From Gluconobacter potus (lineage in GTDB: Bacteria > Pseudomonadota > Alphaproteobacteria > Acetobacterales > Acetobacteraceae): a stretch of 64,000 nucleotides of DNA. A model generated the notes under the pieces. The model made no database searches. It was not told the origin of the DNA and saw only the letters and a program-made list of their open reading frames with translations. Every line of letters starts with the position of its first letter. Positions within the stretch are counted from its first letter, which is position 1. Below are positions 1 to 8,355 of this stretch, piece by piece. The DNA lies in assembly GCF_015244705.1 (NCBI RefSeq), contig NZ_JABCQF010000003.1, positions 62,001 to 126,000 on the forward strand, read 5' to 3'. A program made the translations under genes and the position numbers.

Positions 1-1
1 C

Positions 2-748
2 GCGAGTTACGGCATGGCTGAGGCAACACTCGCCATCAGCTTCGCCCCGCTCAACACCGGCATCCAGACCGACACGATCGATCTGCGCCGCTTGGAGAAG
101 GACGGTATTGCCGAGCCTTCCAACGATCCGTCCCATCCGCTGCGGACCTTTGTCCTGTGCGGCGAGGCCCTTCCCGATCATCAGATCGAAGTCCGCGACG
201 CCGCAGGACATGATCTGGCGGACCGGCAGGTTGGCACCGTTTACGTGCGTGGACCGAGTCTCATGTGCGGCTATTTCCGCCGTCCCGATGAGACCGAAGC
301 CGTCCTCGATGCGGATGGCTGGCTGAACACGGGTGATCTTGGCTATCACCTCAATGGCCAGATCGTCGTCACCGGCCGCGCTAAGGACCTGATCATCATC
401 AACGGCCGCAATATCTGGCCGCAGGATCTGGAATGGTCCGCCGAAAGCGAGATCCCCACCCTGCGGTCGCGTGACGTGGCCGTCTTCTCCGTGGATGGCG
501 ACGAAGGCGAGAAGATCGTGGCACTCGTCCAGTGCCGCGCGACCGAGGATGAGAGCCGCAACCAGCTCCGCGACGAGGTCACGAGTCTGTTCCGCCGCCA
601 GCACGGCGTGGATGTCGACGTCATTCTTGTGCCGCCGCGCACGCTTCCCCAGACCTCGTCCGGCAAGCTGACCCGCGCAAAGGCCAAGACCATGCTGCTC
701 TCCGGTCAGTTCGAACAGCAGCCAGAAACCACGTCTTCGGTCGCCTGA
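2..748 (+). CDS. Fatty acyl-AMP ligase, C-terminal part (5' end outside window)
   Basis: The reading frame is open from base 2 (residues ASYGMAEATLA, the A5-type motif of adenylate-forming enzymes), so the gene starts upstream of the window. The visible 248 residues cover the end of the large adenylation subdomain (TGDLGY, then GRAKDLIIINGRNIWP, the hinge/A8 region typical of fatty acyl-AMP ligases) and the small C-terminal subdomain ending in QTSSGKLTRAKAK, which carries the conserved lysine. Such enzymes activate a fatty acid as acyl-AMP and load it on an acyl carrier protein. The next gene is exactly such a carrier, and a serine palmitoyltransferase-like gene follows, so the likely job is supplying acyl-ACP for long-chain base synthesis. 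Family confidence is high; the pathway role is inferred from context. Confidence 0.88.
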   Translation, partial: ASYGMAEATLAISFAPLNTGIQTDTIDLRRLEKDGIAEPSNDPSHPLRTFVLCGEALPDHQIEVRDAAGHDLADRQVGTVYVRGPSLMCGYFRRPDETEAVLDADGWLNTGDLGYHLNGQIVVTGRAKDLIIINGRNIWPQDLEWSAESEIPTLRSRDVAVFSVDGDEGEKIVALVQCRATEDESRNQLRDEVTSLFRRQHGVDVDVILVPPRTLPQTSSGKLTRAKAKTMLLSGQFEQQPETTSSVA

Positions 749-862
749 TCCCGAACCGGCTCCATCTGCCCTGCTGCCTGAAAAGGCAAAGGGGTGGCGA
801 AAGGGGCCGGTTTGGAGCATAAGGCTTGCCCAAGATTGCATAGACACCGAGAGTTGAAGTCC

Positions 863-1117
863 ATGACTGACAGCGTCGCCGGTATTTCCGGAATGATCAT
901 TGAGAAACTGCTTGCTAATCCGAAAGTTCCCCGGGACATCGATGGCAACAGCAAGATTGTCGAAGACCTGGCCTTTGACAGCCTGGCCGTCATGAACTTC
1001 GTCATGGAAATCGAAGACGAACTCGACGTCTCCGTCCCGCTCGACAAGCTGGCCGATATCCGCACTATCAACGACCTTGCCGGCTGCCTGCACACGCTGA
1101 AGGTCGCCCACGCGTGA
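863..1117 (+). CDS. Acyl carrier protein, dedicated to the sphingolipid locus
   Basis: A protein of 84 residues with the phosphopantetheine attachment motif DLAFDSLAVM; the modified serine is Ser40. It is distinct from the housekeeping AcpP at 15986-16225, which has the usual GADSL motif. I chose the ATG at 863 because the longer in-frame upstream stretch (from 794) is not ACP-like. It sits 114 bases after the acyl-AMP ligase, and its stop overlaps the GTG start of the next gene (GTGA), so translation of the two is probably coupled. In Caulobacter and Zymomonas a specialised ACP adjoins the serine palmitoyltransferase gene, which supports a role as acyl donor for that enzyme. Confidence 0.88.
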   Translation: MTDSVAGISGMIIEKLLANPKVPRDIDGNSKIVEDLAFDSLAVMNFVMEIEDELDVSVPLDKLADIRTINDLAGCLHTLKVAHA

Positions 1118-2307
1118 CCGATATTTTCGCCAAGCACCAGGGGCTGCGCGAAGCCTATGAGGGCCTGACCGCAGCGTCGCCCCGGAACCCGTTCGAGGTC
1201 GTAATCGAGCGGCCGATCTCCGCAAGTGTCGGGATTATCGAAGGGCGCGAAACGCTGCTGTTCGGGACCAACAACTATCTTGGTCTCAGCCAGTCGAAGA
1301 AAGCCATCGAAGCAGCCGTGGAAACGGCCGAGACGATGGGCGTCGGCACGACGGGCTCCCGCATTGCGAACGGGACCTTCGGTCTGCACCGCAAGCTGGA
1401 GGCAAAGCTCGCCGAGTTCTTCCGCCGCAAGCACTGCATGGTGTTCTCGACCGGCTATCAGGCCAATCTGGGCACGATCTCAGCTCTGGTGAACAAGGAC
1501 GACGTCCTGCTGCTCGATGCGGACAGCCATGCCAGCATCTATGACGGCGCCAAGCTGTCCGGCGCACAGGTCATCCGCTTCCGCCACAACGATCCGGTCG
1601 ATCTGGAAAAGCGTCTGGCACGCCTGAAGGACCACACGGGTGCCAAGCTCATCATCGCCGAGGGCATCTACTCCATGACGGGCAATGTCGCCCCGCTGGA
1701 CAAGTTCGTCGACATCAAGACGCGCCACGGCGCGTATCTGATGGCTGACGAAGCCCATTCATTCGGTGTTCTGGGTGCGCATGGCCGTGGCGTTGCGGAA
1801 ATGCAGGGCTGCGAGGACGGGATCGACTTCGTGGTCGGGACCTTCTCCAAGTCCCTCGGAACCGTGGGCGGCTACTGCGTCACGAACCATGACGGCGTGG
1901 ACCTGATGCGTCTGTGCTCGCGTCCCTACATGTTCACGGCGTCCCTGCCCCCGGAAATCATCGCAGCCACCATGGCGGCGCTTGAAGACATGCAGGCCCG
2001 CCCAGAACTGCGGACAAAGCTTCAGGAAAACGCAGCCCGCCTGCATGCGGGGCTCCAGAAGGTCGGCCTCAAGACGGGCGAGCACGTCTCCCCGGTGGTC
2101 GCCGTGACGCTGGAGACCGTGGATCAGGCCGTGGGTTTCTGGAACGCGCTGCTGGAAAACGGGGTCTATGTGAATCTCTCTCTCCCCCCGGCCACGCCTG
2201 ACAACCGGCCGCTGCTTCGCTGCTCGGTCATGGCAGCCCATTCCCCCGAGGAAATTGACCGCGCCGTTGCAGTCTTCGGCGAAGTCGCCAGACATTTCGG
2301 GCTGTAA
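1114..2307 (+). CDS. spt: Serine palmitoyltransferase-type alpha-oxoamine synthase
   Basis: A 397-residue, PLP-dependent alpha-oxoamine synthase. The PLP lysine is Lys246 in GTFSKSLGT; the cofactor-contacting residues are His139 (DADSHAS) and Asp212/His215 (MADEAHSFG). This family condenses an acyl thioester with an amino acid: serine palmitoyltransferase, 8-amino-7-oxononanoate synthase (BioF), 2-amino-3-ketobutyrate ligase (KBL) and ALA synthase all share the fold. The adjacent dedicated ACP and fatty acyl-AMP ligase argue for serine palmitoyltransferase making 3-ketosphinganine in the cytoplasm. The start is a GTG overlapping the ACP stop. A strong terminator follows directly. BioF or KBL cannot be fully excluded from sequence alone. 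Confidence 0.85.
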   Translation: MTDIFAKHQGLREAYEGLTAASPRNPFEVVIERPISASVGIIEGRETLLFGTNNYLGLSQSKKAIEAAVETAETMGVGTTGSRIANGTFGLHRKLEAKLAEFFRRKHCMVFSTGYQANLGTISALVNKDDVLLLDADSHASIYDGAKLSGAQVIRFRHNDPVDLEKRLARLKDHTGAKLIIAEGIYSMTGNVAPLDKFVDIKTRHGAYLMADEAHSFGVLGAHGRGVAEMQGCEDGIDFVVGTFSKSLGTVGGYCVTNHDGVDLMRLCSRPYMFTASLPPEIIAATMAALEDMQARPELRTKLQENAARLHAGLQKVGLKTGEHVSPVVAVTLETVDQAVGFWNALLENGVYVNLSLPPATPDNRPLLRCSVMAAHSPEEIDRAVAVFGEVARHFGL

Positions 2308-2313
2308 TCCATA

Positions 2314-2344
2314 AAAAAGGGGGATCCACCGGATCCCCCTTTTT
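2314..2344. terminator. Bidirectional terminator between convergent lipid genes
   Basis: A perfect 14-base stem (AAAAAGGGGGATCC paired with GGATCCCCCTTTTT) closes a 3-base loop. The A-run and T-run flanks make it usable from both strands. It serves spt (ends 2307) and the minus-strand gene ending at 2348. Confidence 0.93.
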
Positions 2345-2347
2345 GAT

Positions 2348-3286
2348 TCAGGCTTTCGAACGCGCCAGAAGTCCCCGCGCGCGCCACAGAAGCCGGGGCA
2401 GCATCACAAGCGGATGCCGGCTCTCGAAGGGCGAGAGCTGCATGTCAAAACCCGTATGGCGCTGGATCTTCCAGGCCAGATAGGACGCGCCGTTTTCAAA
2501 CGTAAAGGCGGCCTTCAGCAGTCTGGCCACATTGCGTGGCCGTCCGGATGTCTGGATCAGCGCCCAGCGACGGGCCGCTTTCCGACGAAGCTCCTCGTGA
2601 ATGACGGGTTCAAGCCTGTCGCCATGAGCCGAGAACTGAAGATGTCCCCGCGCCCACCCCAGCGTCAGCAGGGCAGCGTAACGTGCCTCCTGTCCTTCCA
2701 GAATACTGTTGCCCCGGCCCTTTTTCTCGACCCGAAGCTCGGACGCATAGGTATGGGCAAAAAGAGTCTGCCAGAACTCCACCGCCGTCATGGACGCCTG
2801 ACCCAGAAGCGCCGCCCAGCAGGCCGCCGTCGTCACACAGCCCGCGATCAGTGACAGAATGGCATCCGCGCTTTGCGGATCCCGCACCCAGACCAGCCGC
2901 ACGGGCTGACAGAACCGCGCCCAGATTGTTGTGTCGAGCGCGCCGAGCCCCGTTCGGGCTTCGAACTGCGCCTGTGACAGTACTGCGATCTTTGCTCTCA
3001 GAACCTGGCCGTCATGACGGAATTCGGAATAACGGACATTGGGCGGCAGGACGAGATTACCGGTCCGGGCCACCAGTCCGCCCGCAAAGCCCGCGGCGTT
3101 TTCGGTAATGATGTAGAAGTCGAGAATACCGTCCGGATCAGCTTTACGCAGGAGCGAGCCGTAGAACAGCACCCCCAGGGGCAGAACGGGACAGGCACGG
3201 GCCAGCGCATCGGCAAAAGCGCCCACGCCTGGATCGACCGGCGTCGTCAGTTCGCCGATCAGGCGCTGTTCGAGCGCATCAGGCAT
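2348..3286 (-). CDS. Tam41-like nucleotidyltransferase (possible phospholipid/ceramide cytidylyltransferase)
   Basis: A 312-residue protein. Near residues 40-60 it has FYGSLLRKADPDGILDFYI, a nucleotidyltransferase Gly-Ser followed by an Asp-Phe, arranged as in Tam41-type CDP-diacylglycerol synthases. Its C-terminus (KAAFTFENGASYLAWKIQ) resembles the amphipathic end of Tam41. I chose the start at 3286 because it overlaps the stop of the upstream kinase by 8 bases (ATGCCTGA), suggesting coupled translation; an upstream in-frame start would run far into the kinase. Kinase plus cytidylyltransferase-like partner suggests a route from lipid to lipid-1-phosphate to CDP-lipid. The Tam41 assignment rests on motif recognition and is moderate; the substrate is unknown. 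Confidence 0.62.
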   Translation of the reverse strand: MPDALEQRLIGELTTPVDPGVGAFADALARACPVLPLGVLFYGSLLRKADPDGILDFYIITENAAGFAGGLVARTGNLVLPPNVRYSEFRHDGQVLRAKIAVLSQAQFEARTGLGALDTTIWARFCQPVRLVWVRDPQSADAILSLIAGCVTTAACWAALLGQASMTAVEFWQTLFAHTYASELRVEKKGRGNSILEGQEARYAALLTLGWARGHLQFSAHGDRLEPVIHEELRRKAARRWALIQTSGRPRNVARLLKAAFTFENGASYLAWKIQRHTGFDMQLSPFESRHPLVMLPRLLWRARGLLARSKA

Positions 3287-4238
3287 GAAGGAACCGGAAG
3301 CGCGATGCCTGCTCCAGACGCAGGACACCGCCCGGCGCCGCGCTGAAGACCTCGCCATCGAGCACGAAATCGCTTTCCGTCACCAGCGTCATGTCGTCCG
3401 TCCGGCCACTGACATAATCCGGGTGACGACGCAGCCAACGCGGTGCACGTCCGCACAGAAGGGCGACTGTCGCCCGGAGCAGACTGTCCGGCCAGGCGCT
3501 TACATCCAGATAACGCAGCCCTTCGACATTGGGCTCTGCATCCCAGAAGGGCCAGATCCCGCGGGACAGGCGCGAAAGCCCTGTCGTCAGGAACATGAAG
3601 CTCTGTCCGTCATAGACATGGCCGCCGGTCTCGATCCTCAGCGGATCACCCCGGAGCCACTCCTCGCGGCTTTTGCGAAACATGAGGCTGACGAATGTCG
3701 AGAGCAGCGTGATGCCGACCGCAAGATCATGGGGCGCGAAACGCAGGACGGTCGGCGAATGGGCAATCCGGACGGCGCGTGCATATCCCGCGCAGCCCCC
3801 GAACAGGCCAAGCACGGGCATCCGGTCGGTTCCGGGCCAGGACAGGCGGATCGGGGTTCGCACGCTGGAGCGCAGGCCGCCCTGCCGCAGACGCTGGATC
3901 GCCTCCATCCCGCGCAGGCCGAAACCGACATCCCCGGCAATAAGGTTCGTGTTGCCAGACGCCAGGACCACGATATCCGGGAGCCTGTCCGCAGGATAAG
4001 CGCGCGCGATGGCGGTCAGGGCCGTGCTGACCGTCCCGTCGCCGCCATCGATGAGGATGGTGTCGATCCCACGCTCACAAAGCTGGCGGACATGTTCGGT
4101 TGTCCCCTCCCGACTATCTGAAGGCACGAAATCCTTCCCCAGAAGGGCCTGGGCCTCGACAGCAAAACTGGAACCGTTCCGGCGGTTTTTCCGGCTACGG
4201 GCATTATGGATCAAGGCAATGCGCACTAGGTGAGGCAA
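3279..4238 (-). CDS. Diacylglycerol/ceramide kinase-like lipid kinase
   Basis: A 319-residue protein with the DAGK catalytic domain: N-terminal IALIHNARSRKNRR, then IDGGDGTVSTALTAI (the GGDGT nucleotide loop) and ASGNTNLIAGDVG further on. Family members phosphorylate diacylglycerol, ceramide or sphingoid bases; Caulobacter uses a kinase of this type as ceramide kinase. Its position next to the serine palmitoyltransferase unit favours a sphingolipid substrate. The first possible start is TTG at 4238; a GTG at 4226 would give MRIALIHNARS and is an equally good choice. It is first in a two-gene minus-strand unit with the Tam41-like gene and divergent from the phosphoesterase operon. Confidence 0.8.
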   Translation of the reverse strand: MPHLVRIALIHNARSRKNRRNGSSFAVEAQALLGKDFVPSDSREGTTEHVRQLCERGIDTILIDGGDGTVSTALTAIARAYPADRLPDIVVLASGNTNLIAGDVGFGLRGMEAIQRLRQGGLRSSVRTPIRLSWPGTDRMPVLGLFGGCAGYARAVRIAHSPTVLRFAPHDLAVGITLLSTFVSLMFRKSREEWLRGDPLRIETGGHVYDGQSFMFLTTGLSRLSRGIWPFWDAEPNVEGLRYLDVSAWPDSLLRATVALLCGRAPRWLRRHPDYVSGRTDDMTLVTESDFVLDGEVFSAAPGGVLRLEQASRFRFLHA

Positions 4239-4365
4239 TCTTCGTATGGCGTTCGGCTATGCGGGCGGGTCTAGCACGGCTATGATGGAACTGCCAGAAC
4301 ATGGCATCCCGGCACGCCCGGATGCCGGCTTCTGACGTGGATACTGACAAGGCCCTTTTCTGATC

Positions 4366-5286
4366 ATGACCCCTGACCTGCCCGCAGATCCCCTCTCGTC
4401 GCGGCAAACGTCCCCTGTCACCCCCACTGTCACACTGGCCCATATTTCGGACCCGCACCTGCCCCCGCCCCCGGTTCACTGGCGTGAGGCGCTCAACAAG
4501 CGCGCCCTGAGCCTTCTGTCATGGAAGAAGCACCGCCGGTACGTCCATCTCGAACAGACCTGCACAGCCCTGGTAAAAGATATCGGGCGCTCGGACGTGG
4601 ACACCATCCTCGTCAGCGGGGACCTGACCAATTTCGGAACGCCCGACGAGTTTGCCGCGGCTGCACGCTGGCTCGATGCCCTGCCGGCTCCTGCGCTCGT
4701 GATTCCCGGCAATCATGACTGCATGGTCCGCCAGCCGGCCTCGGCCGGTCTGCACCAGTGGGAACGCTGGTCCGCGCGGCAATATCCGTATGTCCGCATC
4801 CAGAACGGGGTTGCGATCGTCGGCGTCAATTCCAGCATTCCGACAGCGCCTTTCATGGCATGCGGGCGGGTCGGCCGCAGGCAGCGGGACCGGCTTGAGG
4901 CGCTTCTGGAAGAGCTGGGCAAAGAGGGGTTGTGCCGGGTCGTGATGATCCATCATCCGCCCCGGCGTGGACTCGTACCCTGGCGCAAATCCCTGCTCGA
5001 TCACCGTGAAGTCGCCGCTGTTTTCAGGCGGGCTGGCGCGGAGATCGTGCTGCACGGGCACTCCCATAACGCAACGCTGACCCATATCGCCGGAACCGAC
5101 ATTCCACTTCTCGGCGTGGCGTCCGCCTCCCTGACGGATGAACGCCCACACCGGCAGGCCTGCTGGAATCACCTGAGCATCCACCCATATAGGAAGGGCT
5201 GGACAATCACTCTGGCACGTCACCGGCTCGATGGCTCCGTCAGTGAACGGGCGTCATGGAACCGTTCGGGAAGGACAGAGGCGTGA
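4366..5286 (+). CDS. Calcineurin-like metallophosphoesterase
   Basis: A 306-residue protein with the metallophosphoesterase motifs in order: AHISDPHLP (DxH), VSGDLTNFG (GDxxN-like), PGNHDCM (GNHD), MIHHPPRR and LHGHSHNA (GHxH). These ligands bind a dimetal centre. There is no signal peptide, so it should be cytoplasmic. It heads a six-gene operon in which each neighbour overlaps the next by 4 bases, and it is divergent from the lipid kinase. By position it could remove a phosphate or nucleotide from a lipid or headgroup intermediate, as LpxH does in lipid A synthesis; that substrate assignment is inference only. Confidence 0.85.
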   Translation: MTPDLPADPLSSRQTSPVTPTVTLAHISDPHLPPPPVHWREALNKRALSLLSWKKHRRYVHLEQTCTALVKDIGRSDVDTILVSGDLTNFGTPDEFAAAARWLDALPAPALVIPGNHDCMVRQPASAGLHQWERWSARQYPYVRIQNGVAIVGVNSSIPTAPFMACGRVGRRQRDRLEALLEELGKEGLCRVVMIHHPPRRGLVPWRKSLLDHREVAAVFRRAGAEIVLHGHSHNATLTHIAGTDIPLLGVASASLTDERPHRQACWNHLSIHPYRKGWTITLARHRLDGSVSERASWNRSGRTEA

Positions 5287-6437
5287 AACAGCGGGCCAAC
5301 ATTCTGGACCGTTATCTGCTGACGCAGATGGCGCCACCATTCGCCATTGCGCTTCTGGCAATGCTGGTCGCGCTGCTGCTGGAACGCCTGCTGTCTCTGT
5401 TCGACTATCTGGCTTCGGCCGGAAGTTCGCTTGGAACATGTATCGCGCTCCTGACGGATCTTCTGCCCCATTACTTCGGCATTGCCCTGCCCGCGGCGCT
5501 GTGTATCGCGGTGTTCCTCACCATCCGGGGCATGAGCGACAACAACGAGATCGACGCGCTTCAGGCCGGGCGGGTCTCGCTGATGCGAATCAGTCGCCCT
5601 TTCATGATCGTAGGGCTGCTTCTCGGGGCGGCGAGCGTGTTCCTGTACGGCTATATCCAGCCCGTGGCCCGCTATGACTATCGCGCGGGCTTCTATTTTG
5701 CCGAGCATACCGGCTGGGCCCCGCATCTTCAGGCGGGAATGTTCGCCTCCACGTCCAGCAAGGCCGTCATGACGGCCGACAGTGTCAGCCATGCCGGCAC
5801 CCGCCTCAGACGGGTCTTCATCCGGGAAGTGAATGCCAACGGCGTGGCTCACATCATCACGGCCCGGACCGGCGCGCTGACCATTTCGGAAAAGACCCGC
5901 AGTACGCGCCTCGACCTGTGGAACGGGGAAATCGTGGATGATCCGTTCCAGGCCACCAAACCCCACAAACCGACTGTGACCCATTTCGAACATGTCGTCC
6001 GCGTTATCGACCGACCGAACAAGGAAACCTCTTTCCGCTCCCGCGGGACCGACGAGCGCGAACTGACCCTGTTCGAACTGGCGCATGACCTGCGTTATGG
6101 CCTGCCCGGCATCGAATACCGCACACTCCGGGCGGAAATGGATTTCCGTATGGCCCGCGCCATCGCCATCCCGTTCATTCCGCCGCTGGCGGTCGCGCTG
6201 GCCATCAGCGCCCGGCGGAGAAAATCCGTCTGGGGACTGATTGCGGTGGCCGTGATCCTGATCGGCTTCGACCAGACGCTCATGTTCGGCCACAGCCTCG
6301 CCTCGACCGGACGTCTTCCGATCTGGCTGGCGATCTGGGTACCGGAACTGCTGTTCTGCGTGGGCTGTCTGGCAGCCCTGCTGCGCCGTTCCCGAGGGTC
6401 ATGGCGGCGACGCAAGCTCACAAGGGCACCAGCATGA
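5283..6437 (+). CDS. LptF-like (YjgP/YjgQ family) lipid export permease
   Basis: About 384 residues with the YjgP/YjgQ layout: an N-terminal membrane block (LDRYLLTQMAPPF onward, with further spans to about residue 125), a large periplasmic beta-rich domain, and a C-terminal membrane block from about residue 305. The segment MSDNNEIDALQAGRVSL is the conserved cytoplasmic loop that contacts the LptB ATPase. I chose the GTG at 5283 because it makes a GTGA overlap with the preceding stop and has GGAAGGA about 8 bases upstream; an ATG at 5256 is an alternative. LptF/LptG normally extract LPS from the inner membrane. Here the pair is embedded in a sphingolipid locus, so sphingolipid export is plausible. 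Confidence 0.8.
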   Translation: MKQRANILDRYLLTQMAPPFAIALLAMLVALLLERLLSLFDYLASAGSSLGTCIALLTDLLPHYFGIALPAALCIAVFLTIRGMSDNNEIDALQAGRVSLMRISRPFMIVGLLLGAASVFLYGYIQPVARYDYRAGFYFAEHTGWAPHLQAGMFASTSSKAVMTADSVSHAGTRLRRVFIREVNANGVAHIITARTGALTISEKTRSTRLDLWNGEIVDDPFQATKPHKPTVTHFEHVVRVIDRPNKETSFRSRGTDERELTLFELAHDLRYGLPGIEYRTLRAEMDFRMARAIAIPFIPPLAVALAISARRRKSVWGLIAVAVILIGFDQTLMFGHSLASTGRLPIWLAIWVPELLFCVGCLAALLRRSRGSWRRRKLTRAPA

Positions 6438-7543
6438 GCGACTCCACACCTGCCATGCCCCGCCATGTCCTGATCAAGGCACTCAACCGCGCCCTTCTGG
6501 GGCGGTTCGCGCTGTGCGGGGCCGTCCTCGTCTCGCTGCTGGAAATCCTGGCTCTTCTTGAAAAGACGACGCCGATCCTGAACCGGCATCTCGGCTTTCG
6601 CGGTATCCTGACCTTCGCCTTCCTGCACCTGCCTGCCCTGAGCATCGACATCCTGCCGCTCGCCTTCATGGTGGGCACGCTGTTCCTGCTCACGCAGATG
6701 ACCCTGTCGAGCGAAATCTCGGCCCTGCGGGCAGCCGGGCTTTCAACGCCCGCGTTGTACCGTCTTCTCCTGCCCGCAGTGCTGATCGCGGGGATCGGGG
6801 GAACCTGCGCCCAGTACTGGCTGGTCCCGGTCTGCGAGAACGCTCTCACGACATGGTGGAACCGCACGGACCCGCTCGCGGGGCAGGACGGGCAACCCGA
6901 GGACAATATCCTGTGGTTCCGCGCAGGCCCCACGCTGGTCCGGATCGGGCAGATCGCCCAGGGCGGCACGTTCCTGCGGGACGTGACGATCTATCACCGG
7001 GACAGCACGGGCCTACTGACCGGCACCGAACACACGAATGTCCTGACTTACCGTGACGGGCAGTGGCATCCCGATGGCGCGCAGGATCTTTCCCTGACCA
7101 ATGACAAGTCGTTCGTAAATGTTACAAAGGGCGACAGCACCTTCGTCATTCCGGCCACACCCTCGGTCATCATGACGCTCTCGCAGAACGGAGCGACCGT
7201 CACGCCAGCGCAGGTCAGCGCCATTCTTCACAAGGGCGCACCCGCAAGTCTACCCCGGGCCACGTATCGTATGGCCCTCTTCAGCGGGATGATTTTACCT
7301 GTCGAAATTGCAGTAATGCTTCTATTGACGCTCCCGGTGATCTATATCCCTCCGCGTGCAGGACTTCGAAATCCACTGCCAGTTTATGTTCTGGCCGCTG
7401 GAATGGGTTTCGTCATCCTGCAGGGAATGATTTCCGCACTCGGAAACGCGGGAACGCTGCCAGCACCGCTGGCCGTCAGCGTCGGACCGCTCCTGGGGAC
7501 CCTTCTCGGGCTGACCTGGCTTTTGCGGATGGAGGAACGATGA
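6434..7543 (+). CDS. LptG-like (YjgP/YjgQ family) lipid export permease
   Basis: A 369-residue partner of the preceding permease. It has membrane spans at about 20-45, 55-90 and 100-125, a periplasmic domain, and spans from about 285 to 365. The loop QMTLSSEISALRAAGLS matches the family's cytoplasmic coupling helix. The start at 6434 overlaps the upstream stop (ATGA). With its partner it would form an asymmetric FG heterodimer needing an LptB-type ATPase; none is encoded in this operon, so the general LptB or another ATPase would have to serve. It could also simply be the organism's only LptG, which cannot be decided from this window. Confidence 0.8.
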   Translation: MSDSTPAMPRHVLIKALNRALLGRFALCGAVLVSLLEILALLEKTTPILNRHLGFRGILTFAFLHLPALSIDILPLAFMVGTLFLLTQMTLSSEISALRAAGLSTPALYRLLLPAVLIAGIGGTCAQYWLVPVCENALTTWWNRTDPLAGQDGQPEDNILWFRAGPTLVRIGQIAQGGTFLRDVTIYHRDSTGLLTGTEHTNVLTYRDGQWHPDGAQDLSLTNDKSFVNVTKGDSTFVIPATPSVIMTLSQNGATVTPAQVSAILHKGAPASLPRATYRMALFSGMILPVEIAVMLLLTLPVIYIPPRAGLRNPLPVYVLAAGMGFVILQGMISALGNAGTLPAPLAVSVGPLLGTLLGLTWLLRMEER

Positions 7544-8355
7544 GCAACTTCAAGGCGCCCTGGCGCAACATGTCCGCCATCAGGACGGGTCGCAGCTTCG
7601 ATCTGGGAAAGATGAACCTCCCGCAGCTGTGGTTCGCCTATCTGACCTATCCGACGATCCTGCTCTATTTCGCGCTGATCGCTGTGTCCGCCTGGGCCGC
7701 CCTGCATTTCTCGACTGCGCTGTGGGCGACGCTCATTCCCGTTCCCGTCGTGATCGTGGTCTATCCGCTGGCCTGGTATGCGATCCACCGCTTCATCCTT
7801 CACGGGCGCTGGCTGTACCGCAACCACTGGACCGCTTCGCTGTGGAAGCGCATCCATTTCGACCATCATCAGGACCCGCATCTGCTGGACGTGCTGTTCG
7901 GCTCCCCGCTGAACACGGTGCCGACCATGGCGATCATCACAATGCCCATCGGCGGACTGATCGCGGGATGGAGCGGTGCGTTCTGTGCGCTTTCGACAGC
8001 GCTGGTCATGACCTGCATCTACGAATTCTTCCACTGCATCCAGCATCTGGCCTACAAGCCGCGCTGGAAATGGGTGGCGGACATCAAGCAGCTTCACGTC
8101 CTGCACCATTTCCACGATGAGGACGGCAATTACGGCATCACGAACTACGTGCCAGACCGCCTGTTCAGCAGTTTCTACCGTGAGGCCCGTGACCGGCCCC
8201 GCAGCAAGCACGTCTTCAACCTCGGTTACGATATCGAGGAAGCCCATCGTTATCCGTGGGTCATGGATCTGACGGGCTCTCCCCCGCGAGACCGTCCCGA
8301 CGGCGCACGTCCGGCCTCCGCCCGCGCGGCAGCAGACCGTAACCGCGCGGCATGA
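7540..8355 (+). CDS. Membrane fatty acid hydroxylase superfamily (likely sphingolipid hydroxylase)
   Basis: A 271-residue membrane protein with the eight-histidine signature of the fatty acid hydroxylase/sterol desaturase superfamily: HRFILH, HFDHH, HCIQH and HVLHHFHDEDGNYG. These bind a di-iron centre on the cytoplasmic face. Hydrophobic spans lie at about residues 30-90 and 120-165; the last 30 residues are a Pro/Ala/Arg-rich tail. Acetic acid bacteria are known to contain ceramides with a 2-hydroxyacyl chain, so fatty-acyl 2-hydroxylation of ceramide, or long-chain-base hydroxylation, is the natural guess here. It overlaps both neighbours by ATGA, placing it firmly in the lipid operon. Confidence 0.86.
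   Translation: MSNFKAPWRNMSAIRTGRSFDLGKMNLPQLWFAYLTYPTILLYFALIAVSAWAALHFSTALWATLIPVPVVIVVYPLAWYAIHRFILHGRWLYRNHWTASLWKRIHFDHHQDPHLLDVLFGSPLNTVPTMAIITMPIGGLIAGWSGAFCALSTALVMTCIYEFFHCIQHLAYKPRWKWVADIKQLHVLHHFHDEDGNYGITNYVPDRLFSSFYREARDRPRSKHVFNLGYDIEEAHRYPWVMDLTGSPPRDRPDGARPASARAAADRNRAA

Noticed and set aside
1114-2307. Reading the alpha-oxoamine synthase as BioF or 2-amino-3-ketobutyrate CoA ligase
   Set aside because: The adjacent acyl-AMP ligase and dedicated ACP, and lack of bioA/bioD or tdh neighbours, favour serine palmitoyltransferase; the bioB at 25584 is far away and alone.
5283-7543. Calling the two permeases lptF and lptG outright
   Set aside because: Family is clear, but without lptB/lptC/lptD neighbours and within a lipid-modification operon the LPS role is not shown, so no gene symbol was given.
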